Assembly: GCA_021014325.1 (NCBI GenBank)
Contig: CM037460.1
Coordinates: 22,396,544 to 22,460,543, forward strand
From: Plazaster borealis
Lineage: Eukaryota > Echinodermata > Asteroidea > Forcipulatida > Labidiasteridae
Length of the DNA: 64,000 bases
Direction: 5' to 3'
The notes under the pieces are model-generated. The model worked only from the letters and a program-made list of their open reading frames with translations, made no database searches and was not told the DNA's origin. Both the position numbers and the translations under genes were made by a program. Of this stretch, positions 42,430-53,700 are shown one piece after another (within the stretch, counting starts at the first letter, position 1; every line of letters starts with the position of its first letter).

Positions 42430-43540
42430 GTGGCCTGGCTGATAAAACGTTTATCTACTTAAAACTAAAATATAATATACAAGGACTTCACAACTCTCAA
42501 TTTATTAACATCGTCTTTCTTTTTTATTTATGCATCTGGAATCATGATAGCGTGCACACCGCTCGGATCCATACCATACTGTGAACATGTAGAGCCAACA
42601 TGTGTTGAACAATTATAAAAACAAATACACCTAAACTGCTACGTGGCAGCAATTACAATTATTGAAAAACAAAAGACCTTAGATTTCCAGTGCACCATAA
42701 AACTACCACGTACATGTCTAAATTCCAATCAACGGTAAAGTAGGAAAGATGGCCACCAGAACTGTTGCTAATCCGCTCACAACATTGATTCCTAAACCTG
42801 GAAATAAGTTGTGTCTATCGGTCAACAAGATGCAACTTTAAAAAGCAAAACCTCGAAGTAATAAAACTTTAATTCAGTATTGAAACCAAAATGAGGGATA
42901 CTTGTTAAGAGGCGAGGTACTCCAGCCACGCTCAAAACCAAAGTGTACAGCTGAGAAATTTCACTGAGAATGTTGCCTACCGAGTATAGATTCATGAAAC
43001 GGACACTTTCATTTTTATCAAAAAAATGACTTTAGTCTTTCGAAAAAGACTCTGCTTTTAGGGTCGAAAGGTACAGGCCATTCACATGTTTTTCTGTCTT
43101 TCATTATACCATAGGTCATTTTGGTAGAAAAGCAGTTTGCATAATCTACCGGTGCTTCCAAAAAACCAGAAGGGCACTGCAGAATAAATGTTATTTTTCT
43201 TGAAAACAAAGATGAAAATAAGGTGTGCGATTAGCTGCGAATTGGTTGATTTTCGATTCCTCAACTTGTCGAAGCGGGCTTTTGATTTATTTTAGAATAG
43301 AAAACTTGTTCGGGTTTCACCCGAAAGAACTTCCCCCTCCACAAGTCGTTGGTTTAAGTGAAAGAAAAAAATCACGAAATTTATGATAATATGTTATATT
43401 GGGATGGGTCAGAGAAAATTATTCTTACGCGAAATTATACCTATCGATGAGACCACCTTTTCAAGAAATACGTTGCACTCGACTGGTGGCCTTAATTCAC
43501 TAAAGGTGCACTCTTTTCCATTTGTTTAAGTACAAAATAA
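42430..43540. other. No gene recognised
   Basis: AT-rich non-coding sequence. No exon with splice signals and conserved residues was found on either strand. Confidence 0.45.
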
Positions 43541-43541
43541 T

Positions 43542-44021
43542 AGGTTTTCTCGGTCAATTTCAGCAAAATATTAATTCAGTTTCATTCAAATTTAAATTCA
43601 AATTCATGCATGTTTCCCCAATTCCTCAAATTAGGGTTTCTTTTTAGCTTATAACTATTGCATGCATTTATTTTCGTTTTCGTGCACATGATTTCGTTCT
43701 TCCCATCCACCGTCGTTTCAGTCATTTGATTTCATTTATAGACATTCAAGACTACACTTTTACAGTTCTTCAGTTGAAATTTCAAACAATTGATGACTTT
43801 GAATGGTTGACCAGCCTCTTGCTGTTGGCCTATGTGAAATTGAATGATCTTTGCGACCTAATGAATATGAATGACCTTATTTGACCAGTGAATGTTAAAC
43901 TATTGACATTGTTTTTAGTACTACTGTAGACTGCTGAACGCTGATGCAATGGAGCATTTCAAACGAAATTGGATGATGTGTTTAATTGAATGAATTTTTG
44001 TTGAAATTAACCGGGAAAACC
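43542..44021. mobile_element. MITE of the CATTCAATTTC family
   Basis: AGGTTTTCTCGGTCAATTTC at the left and GAAATTAACCGGGAAAACC at the right. It is the reverse-oriented, diverged relative of 15211-15657. Confidence 0.65.
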
Positions 44022-44032
44022 AATATCAATTT

Positions 44033-44869
44033 AGGTTTCCCCGCCAATTTCAACAAAAATCCAATCATTTTAACTCCCGGCTCATTCAATTTCGTTTGAA
44101 AATGAATGCTCCGTTGAATCAGCATTCAACAGTCGAAGGAATAATTTCACCAATTTAGCATTCACTTGGCAAATAAGATCATTCAATTTCACCAGGCCGC
44201 AAGACTCATTCAATTTTGTAAGAGCCAGTAGCAAGAGCTGGTCAACCATTCAACTTCATCAAGGGTAAATTGGTAGTAGAAATTCAACTTAAAGGTATCG
44301 TACACGTTTGGTAATGACTCAAAACAAATATTAACATAAAAAACTTACTTGGAAACAAGCAATGGAGAGCTGTTGATAGTATAAAACATTGTAGGAAACG
44401 ACTCCCTCTGAAGTAACGTAGTTTTTGAGAAAGAGGTAATTTCTCACTAAAATAATAAAAACTTCTTGCAAGAAGTTTTTATTCCTATCTGAAAGCACAC
44501 AAATTTGTACAACAAGGGTGTTTTTTCTTTCATCATTTTCTTGCAACTTCGATGACCAATATTGAGCCCAAATTTTCACAGGCTTGTTATTTTATGCATA
44601 TGTCGGGATACACCAAGTGAGAACACTGGTCTTTGACAAATTCCAAACGTGTTCAGTGCCTTTAAGAATGGTCAAAGTGTAGTCTTGAATGCCTATAAAT
44701 GAAATAGAATGACTGAAACGAATCTGAATGAGAAAAACGAAATTATGTGTGCACGAAAACGAAATTGAATGCTTTAATAGCTAAAAAGAAACCCTAGTTT
44801 GAGTGGATTAGGGGAAAATGCGTGAATTTGAATGCGTGTTAATCATTCTGAAACTTGCCGGGAGAACCT
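44033..44869. mobile_element. MITE of the CATTCAATTTC family, interrupted
   Basis: Follows 15211-15657 closely but is split at its TTAA by the family 1 element at 44289-44665. It ends 'gagaacctataat'. Confidence 0.75.
44289..44665 (-). mobile_element. TTAA MITE, family 1, with empty-site evidence
   Basis: 'attcaac' TTAA AGGTATCG ... GTGCC TTTAA 'gaatgg'. The uninterrupted 15 kb copy reads 'attcaacttaagaatgg', so the insert duplicated TTAA exactly. The core is AAAACTTCTTGCAAGAAGTT. Confidence 0.9.
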
Positions 44870-45332
44870 ATAATAAATAAATACATATATATATATAAAT
44901 ATTGTTTGTGATGAAATGAAATATAGATAAATATCTTTCGGGATGTGCTCATCTCAAACTAAAATCAAATATAACACACATGCATTGTTTCCATAATACG
45001 TGCACACTTTTTGCCGGCTATCCTTTGACCTTTGCTTCAATATAAATAAACTTGTACAAAACTCTTGTACCTTCACACAACAATGTTTGCATAAACAAGT
45101 GCACACTTTTGCGTGATACAAAAAATTGACTTTAAGGCCTATTCATTTATGATGTATTGTTAAACAAACGCGGTGTGTTGAGTCACAAACAGCACAATAT
45201 ACACTTACATGAAGACATGCATAGGCCTACTAGGGTTTGTCCTTAACTTTTTCAGTGACTAGCCAGTGAGACCAGTTAGCATTTCACTAGGTCTCAGGCT
45301 ATTTCATTAGTCCATATTTTATGTTAAATAGG

Positions 45333-45677
45333 GGTGTCATGTGGCCGAGTGGTTTAGAGCATCGAATTCAAGTTCCGATGGTTAAGTCATCGGGGTGTGG
45401 GTTCGAATCCCGGTCATGACACATGTACCCTTGAACAAGATACTTTACTATAATTGCTTCTCTTCACACCCAGGGGTAAAAATGGGTACCTGCGAGGGTA
45501 GAGGTTGATATTGTGTTTGAAAAAGCCTTTGGAGCGCCACGGCAGCTCGGGGCTGTATACTCCCCAGGGAGCTGAGAAAGATTAAAGGAATGTTTTTCGC
45601 CCAATGACCAGGGCACTAATGTAAAGCGCATTGATAGGTTATTGTAAAATGCACTATATAAGAACTAGTTATTATAG
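45333..45677 (+). mobile_element. tRNA-derived SINE, family A, full length
   Basis: Head GTCATGTGGCCGAGTGGTTT, B-box-like GTGGGTTCGAATCCCGG, 'tatactccccagggagctga', tail 'gcactatataagaa'. Confidence 0.8.
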
Positions 45678-46080
45678 TGATGGTGTTCAGCACCGAACTA
45701 GTCAGTCGGACCACTAGGGGATAATTTTTGACTGGTCCTCATGTGTTTTAACAAGCATTTGGCATTTGGGGAGAACGTTGCCTATCCACCACATATGGTT
45801 TACACGTGTTTTTCTTTTACTCAGTGCATTTATAGTATCATTTATGGTCTACAAATAGTACAAATATACATTCAGGAACACGACAACCTGCAAAAATTAC
45901 AAGCATTTCTCTCAATAAATATACATTATGAAATATTTACAGTATGAATAAAATACCCGGTTTACCCGTCGAGACGGCAGCCAACATTTTCTCTCAGCAA
46001 AGTCCGCGTAGCCATACTTAAATTGTTTAAATGGGCATTTATAAACTCTGTTTTTTTCATTCGTATATGGAAGCCTTGAT

Positions 46081-46550
46081 GGGTGCACCCCGCTAAATAG
46101 GGAGAAAACAGAGCGCCGACCTCATTAATATTTTGTAGGCCCTCAAAATATCCTATATTAGACAGATTTGAGAGCCCAATAAAAGGGGTAAAGTGTAAAA
46201 ATGTTGCCCAATTGTAACCTGGGGGTTGTTGACTTCCAACTTGAGGTATTTTGGATGACATATAGGCCCTGAAAAACTGGTCAAAATTGCCGAGAGGTGT
46301 AGGGACATTTTTCAAGATTGATGTTCGGACGTTTGGAAAATTTCACTGCTGTAGGGGTGTTTTTATTTGGAGGGAGAATAACTCTCCGGGCCTTGGGACT
46401 CCCCATATTAAATTGAGCAGAGGATAAAAGTTCAGAGTCAAAGGATAATTTTCCCTTTACTGTAAAAAGCTGCGAGACTTCTAAGTATTTTCTTTTGCAT
46501 TTAGCATTCTGCACTGTATGCTATGGGAGTTTATTTAGTGGGGTGCAGCC
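46081..46550. mobile_element. About 470-bp TIR element, copy 1
   Basis: Ends GGTGCACCCCGCTAAATA and TATTTAGTGGGGTGCAGCC are inverse. The interior is close to 52747-53224. Both copies keep a minus-strand frame containing FNMGSP-(2)-RRVILPPNKNTPT. Confidence 0.75.
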
Positions 46551-46789
46551 TGATAATGTGTTCATTGTGTCACCATTGAATTAAGCATGGACCAATTTTC
46601 ATATAGGAATAGACGGTAAAACTTTCACAGAATTTGCTTAGCACAAATCCTGCCGAGGAGACTAATTATTCAGAACGCAATGTGAATCAGATTGTTGCGA
46701 CTTGTCCGCCACTATTTTTCGTTTGCTTAGCAAATTTGCTAAGCAATTAGCAAATTTGCTAAGCAACAATCGCAATTAATTAAAAGCTC

Positions 46790-47180
46790 AATAAAAGTGT
46801 GCACCGATTATACTGTGCAGTTTTCGTCTTATATGCGACTTGGTACAAAATGCGAGTGTGCAGTGGGAAGACGTGTGGCGGAACTTGTGACTTTGGGAAA
46901 ATATTTCATTAACATATCTTAATCCATTAGCAGTGGATCAATCAATCATTATTTATTTATGATGTCATTAAAATCATATTTAAGTACACGAATAAAAGGC
47001 TTCCAAAGTGAAACCGCCCTCTGTTGACAAAAGTCATGTTTCCGCCGGGCAAGAAGACGCGTACTCATGGTAACATTGCGTGTCCTTTATAGCTGGCTGG
47101 TTTTGCCCGGCGACATGCGCGCGCATCATGTTATGATTTTCGAATGACGTCAGAGGTCACATCGTCTATACGTTCAGCTA
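46790..47180. other. No gene recognised
   Basis: Non-coding. The left edge has repeated AAATTTGCTAAGCAA words (46725-46765). Confidence 0.4.
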
Positions 47181-47184
47181 GTTG

Positions 47185-47328
47185 TACACTCTAAAAACTC
47201 CGGGGTCAGAATTGACCCAGTTCCTGGTCTCATGACCAAATCCAGGTCAGCCTGACCAGAAATTGGTCAGACCCCCCCCCCGGACCCGGAATCCGAGTCA
47301 ACTCTGACCAGTGAGGTTTTAGAGTGTA
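47185..47328. mobile_element. 144-bp MITE with ACACTCTAAAA ends
   Basis: TACACTCTAAAAACTC and GAGGTTTTAGAGTGTA are inverse. The interior repeats GGTCAG/CTGACC words. TA target possible. Confidence 0.7.
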
Positions 47329-47540
47329 CCGGTACTCTGTTTTTGCTTTGATGATTTACATAGTTTTATGGGTCAAAAGTGACATCAGACGCTGAAACTA
47401 TATTGGTGCTAGACCCAATTTTCGACTCGACATTATCAATGAGATACTGCTTGTCAAGCTGGGATTTGTTTTCGGGTCAAGCTGTATAGTTTCGTAAATA
47501 AACTTTCCCCTTAAAAGAATCCTGGAGTGAACATTTGGTT

Positions 47541-47725
47541 TTATTTAGGCGAGCCGAGTGTGTGATACAGACGGCTGTGAACCAGGTCTCGGTTCACCTT
47601 GTGAGCAAAACGTGTTTTGACGGACATAGCTTTCACCAAGGCACACTGGTTGTCGGCCGTCACAATGTCGTCAATGAAAGTTCCCATGCATTCCAGTCCA
47701 CGGAGTCCCATGTTCACCTCGAACC
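47541..47725 (-). CDS. Unidentified gene, terminal exon
   Basis: 60 codons plus stop. FIDDIVTADNQCALVKAMSV and TRFAHKVNRDLVHSRLYHTL look like a helical segment. The opposite strand also has an open frame, but without splice or end signals. Confidence 0.6.
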
Positions 47726-50700
47726 CTGTGTATAATGCAATGTAAGAGTAAAAGACAAACAGTCAAAATCAATCAAACGAACGTGTCGTGATCAGTAATA
47801 GTGATTATGTGCTATACTCGAGTACAGGTTAACTACCCGGCAGCGACTTCAAAATTCAACTGATGTTTTGTAAGATTATGTTGGATTGAGGACAACTTTA
47901 TAGCAAACTGATTATTAGACTGGTCCCCGATCTTTATCCGCTAGAATAAAGGCAAGCACTGGCTTTACAGACCCAATTATTTCATTGGATTCAATTATTT
48001 CATTGGATAAATGGGCAGTGACGTAAGCTTTCCATATCTGTGTTACGATTGGTCCGCTCCGATTTGACGTGATTGTCAGCTACACCATCAGCAGGAACTT
48101 TTCGATCATCGCACATAATGTTTGTATGTAATGTTTATACACAATGTAATCTGTGTATACACGTGTGTGTGACTACGAATCTCTACCGTGTGAATGGATG
48201 GATCCTAAATCACTCAAGGAATCGGCGTTAAGATGTTTCAATGGGTTGTTTTCTTAGAAAAAGGACAAATCATGAATAAAGATTGATGGTGATGCTGTAC
48301 ATCGAGCTCCGTGAATAAGGGATTTTGAGACCACTTATAGAAAAGGGGGGCGCAAGGATAAACCTACAAATTGGCAAGCTAATTATGTTCAGAATGCACA
48401 TGAGTCAAGGATCAAAGCAGGCTCTTGATTAAAATATGAGTATGTTTCGTGTAAAGGTTTTATTCGCCGTACCAGCGGAGTTTTTGGTGAGCAAGTGGGC
48501 GAAATTAAAATACATGTTACTTGTCATTATACGATTAATTAACTACATGTTATTTCGTCGTGCAAAATATGCCGATAAGTCACAGCGTAACCGTGATTCA
48601 AGGTCTGTTGTTTTGGACAGACATGATTGGCTTCATTTGGGGATATCGCAAGAGCAACAGAATTAGTTTGAAAAAAAGGAAAAAAAAGAAGGTCACTCAT
48701 CAGTTGTGTTCATAATCGGCACCTTATTGAGACCAAGGAGAAAACAAAAAAGGGAAAATAAAAGGACACAATTGGGGAGATTTAAAGACTGGGGTGCTCC
48801 ACACGGACATTTGTGTACAAAGTATTTGGGAAAATGTTAAAGGCATGAACACGTTTGGTAATTGTCAAAGACCAGAATTCTCACTTGGTGTATCCCAACA
48901 TATGCATAAAATAACAAGCCTGTGAAAATTTCGGCTCAATTAATAATAATAATAATAATAATAATAAGACTTGTAATGCGCACATATCCACCCTGCTGGG
49001 TGTTCAAGGCGCAGATTGGTCATCGAAGTTGCAAGAAAATGATGAAATAAAAAAACCACCTTTTGTTGTACAAATTTGTGTGCTTTCAGATGCCTGAAAA
49101 ATGCTTCAGGCCTGAAGTTTTTTAATTTTTTAGTGAAAATTTACCTCTTTCTCAAAAACTACGTTACTTCAGAGGGAGTCGTTTCTCACAATGTTTTATA
49201 CTATCAACAGCTCTCCGTTGCTCGTTACCATGTAAGTTTTTATGCTAATATATATTTTGAGTAATTACCAAACGTGTACAGCGCCTTTAAGTGCAGGGAC
49301 AAAGGAAAGAACAAAAGAATGCTCCACACCGGGATGAATATTCATGAGAACCATGTGTCTCAAAACGTCAGTGTGAAAATTGTATTCATCTGCTTTCTTC
49401 TAAAAAAATTGGTTTATCATTTGATGTTTGACAAATTTGTGCCTCAACTTTTGTTTATTATGCACTTAAAGGTATCGTACACGTTTGGTAATGACTCAAA
49501 ACAAATAAATAATTAGCTCAAAAACTTACTTGGTAACAAGCAACGGAGAGCTGTTGATAGTATAAAACATTGTAGAAAACGACTTCCTCTGAAGTAACGT
49601 AGTTTTTGAGAAAGAGGTTATTTCTCACTAAAATAATAAAAACTTCTTGCAAGAAGTTTTTATTCCTATCTGAAAGCACACAAATTTGTACAACAAGGGT
49701 GTTTTTTCTTTCATAATTTTCTTGCAACTTCGATGACCAGTTGAGCCCAAATGTTCACAGGCTTGTTATTTTATGCTTATGTTGGGATGAGAACACTGGT
49801 CTTTGACAATTTCCAAACGTGTTCAGTGCCTTTAAGGATTCGTAATTTTATAACCCTCAAAATGGAAATGAAAAAATAATAAGTTTAATCCATTGGAATT
49901 AGAGCTTGCAAACGCAACCCATACCGGTATTTACACAAGTTATTTATTAATCACTGGACGTCATTACCGAGATTTAATTAATCAACTTTCCCTCCAGTGA
50001 GGATCTGTGAAATTAACTACAAAATATCCAATCAATCATCTTACATGGAAACAAGGCAAACATGAACGGGAGAACGAACGATATGTATAGTCATGGAGGG
50101 AGAAAATAGTCAACCATTTCAAGTCAATAGATTTAAAGGGTCTGTTACGTTTGGTAATGACTCTGTAAACGAATGGCAATACAAACCTACTTGGTAAGAA
50201 ATACAGCAGCTTTGGATAGTATAATGCATTTTGAGAAACTGTTCTCTTCGAAGTACTGCGGTTATGGAAGCAGATACCACTTTTACCCCCAAAAATTTGA
50301 ATATGAGAAGCGTTACTGCAGTAACGTTTCTCAGATTGTGTATTGCAATCGCAGATTATTCTTCATGCGTGGACATAACCGCTCTAGATTTTCGGCAATA
50401 CCTCAAAAACGCTACCACCTTTTGAAATGAAATTTTCACAATCAGGTTAGTTTTATGGTATATATCTACAACTGTATAGGATTGAAACAAACAGTGGGTT
50501 TCAATTACCAAACGTACACAATCCCTTTAAAGTAAGAACAATCTGGGTGCTGACATTTTCAAGATAAGGTATTGAATCTATCGTTATCTGCTATTAAATA
50601 CTTTGTTTTGCTTTACAGTTAGATTGGATTTTAAATTATCTTACTACTTGACGATGAATACATTTCAGATTTTCTTTGACGTTATTCCTAAGAACAACTG

Positions 50701-53700
50701 GTAATAAAAGCAACTTTAAATTTAAGTTGCGATCAAAACCGACCAATACACGATTTTTCAAAACAAACAAAACTGCATCATCCAGAGGCACTCATTGCGC
50801 GCATGATTTGATGATTAATTGTCTTTACACACACACAGCGAGTGACGCACGAGACGGCACAGCATCGAATGTTCACTCAGGAACTACGCAAACACAGGTT
50901 TTCCTGAAGTCTTAAGGATAAAGGCAGACGTCAATAACAATTCTACTGAGATATTTAATTGTGTAGCACAATGGGAGGTCAGTGTGGGTTGTTTGTGGCC
51001 TTTGTTTTTTTGGTGTTAGTGTTTGTTTTTCTTTCTTGCTTTTATTATTAATAGATCGAGCTCATACTTGTAGCCACATAAAAATAAGTCACGAAGAGAA
51101 ACCGTAGTGTGACAAAGTAAAACAGTTTGATGTATGCAACGTGGAGAGGTTTTTTTTAAGGGATTGGATACGTTTGGTAGTTGGAACCCACTGTTTGTTT
51201 CAATCCTATAGTTGTAGATATATACCGTAAAACTAATCCGTTTTGAGATATTTTTCCGAAAATCTGGAGGGGTTTGTCCACGCAGGAATAATAATCTGCA
51301 ATTGGAATACACAATCTGAGAAGCGTTACTGTAGTAACGCTTCTCAGATTTAAATACAGTATTTGGGGATAAAAAGTGATAATTTTTCCTTAACCGCAGT
51401 ACTTCGAAGTGAAAAGTTTCCATTATTTTTTCAAAGCTGCTGTACTTCTTACCAAGTAAGTTTTTATTGCCATTTATTTTCAAAGTCATTACCAAACGTA
51501 TACAGACCCTTTAAAGGACAAGCAAAGAAAAACTAAAAGACCGGAACGCACTCATAATTGTTCAAGAAGCTTGGTGGATTGTCAGTGTATGTTTCTTTAA
51601 AAAAAATATATATTTTTCGGTTCTTTGAGTAACTAATCAATAGGACTATGCCGCAGAACAAAATAATTGTAAGCCATTTTCGTGACAAAACTAACATCAG
51701 ATATTTTATTTAAACATCTTCGAATTTTAATGAGAACAGTGGTATAATGACATCAAAATTCCACACTCCACTGTAAATATTAGATTTGAATTCCACGCAA
51801 GGATCAAGTGTTGGGAAACGGAACAAAGAGAAAGTGTTAACGGAAATTACTTCTGTTTGATGCAACCAGTTGGGCGTGGTGTTTGGACACCCAAACTAGA
51901 AACGCAGAAATAAGATTATCGCCCTCTAGCGTCTTGTGTATAGAGGAAATTGGGTTTATTCGCGATTTAAAAAGCATTCCCAAACACGTGGAACGGCATA
52001 GACTAAACATATATAATTAGTTGTCATCTTCCTTTGCTATCAAAAACGCAGAACGAACCCAGACTCATTGTTTTTTTACAACTCTCTCTAATGGCTACGA
52101 GCCCTTTAGCCTGAACATGTGACGTCACACTTCGAGGCTCGTGAATAACGCCAGATACCGGTCTTGTCCGCTGCCCGCCAGATGTACCTTTGACCTCACA
52201 TCCCAATTCACTTGGTTGGATATTCGTAGTACTGTAAATACACACACGTGTTCCAGTCACACAAATTGTGATCAACACAACATTACATCATTATGCACAC
52301 ACGATCGCAGCAGCAGACAGCGGCGTAGCCACGGGGGCCTGGGGGCACGTGCCCCACAAATTTCCAGTGCCCCCCCAGGTGCCCCCCCCATGAAAAAAAT
52401 TGCAATAGTGCCCACACAAAAAGACAGTTCAAAGAATGAAAACAAAACATTACAAAACAAAATACATCTGCTATTTGTAGGCCTTCATTTACAATAAAGT
52501 AAACAAAACTTTAGTCGTTTTCAAAGCTAACAATTATGGTTTAACAATATGCTGTGGGGATTGTCGCTATCATCACCGGAACCGCGCGCGCCCACGTGTT
52601 GATCAATGCAATGCAGCGGAATTAAAACAGTTGGTGTGCTGCACGCTACGCTGGTAAACGATAACCAACGGTTCACGTGTATAAACATAAGCCGTTGGTA
52701 AATTGTGACCAGCGTTGCGCGCTGCAAACCATTGATTACCGGTATGTGCACCCCACTAAATATGGAGAAAACAGAGCGTCGAGCTCATGAATATTTTGTA
52801 GGCCCTCAAAATATCCTATATTAGACAGATTTGAGAGCCCAATAAAACGGGGTAGTATGTAAAAATGTTGCCCAATTGTAACCTGGGGGTTGCTGACTTC
52901 CAACTTGAGGTATTTTGGATGACATAGGTCCTGAAAAAATGGTCATATTTGCCGAGAGGTGTTGGGACATTTTTCAAGATTGATGCTCGGACGTTTGGAA
53001 AATAACACCGGTGTAGGGGTGTTTTTATTTGGAGGGAGAATAACTCGACGGGACCAGGGACTCCCCATATTAAATTGAGCAGAGAATAAAAGTTCAAGAG
53101 TCAATTTATTATATACTTTTCCCTTTACTGTAAAAAGCTGTGAGACTTTTAAGTATTTTTCGTGTATTTTTGAATATTTAGCGTTTTGCACTGAATGCTA
53201 TGGGAGTGGAATTAGTGGGGTGCGCCCCTACATGCCGGAGGGACCAACAAGTTATGCTACGCGCACGTGCAACGATGGTCCACATAAACCAATGTTTTGT
53301 ACATGAACCGTTGGTTATCGTTACCAGCGTAGCACGCAGCATACCATTTATAAATTACGGCGGAGGCCATAATTGTTGCTACCGGAAGGCGAGGATTCTG
53401 AAAAACAGTGAGATTTTAACTCTTTTTTTTTTTAGGAATGGATTTTCTGGCGCCGAGCTCACTGTGAGAACAAAAAACACGTAGAGCCTAATTTTCATAG
53501 TTTTAGGGCTAGGAGTACATGACCCCCACCACCACTGACACACCCATTTTCCCTGGGCCCCCCACTTGGAAGCCATGCCCCCCCTGTGCCCCCCACCGAA
53601 AAATTCCGAGCTACGCCGCTGGCAGCAGACGATCGAAAGTATACGGTCAACTGTTGCCGGTGTAGCCGACAAGCTGCGTCACTTCGGAGCAGACCAGTCA

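Larger units (their letters stand above)
52318..53621. mobile_element. hAT-like non-autonomous transposon
   Basis: Ends CAGCGGCGTAGCC and GAGCTACGCCGCTG are inverse. Both sides are flanked by the 8-bp duplication GCAGCAGA (52310-52317 and 53622-53629), the target length of hAT elements. C-rich subterminal runs occur on both sides. It contains two further nested inverted structures and no transposase. Confidence 0.85.

Noticed and set aside
51016..51495. 159-aa minus-strand frame
   Set aside because: It lies almost wholly within a family 2 TTAA MITE; equivalent frames in other copies are broken.
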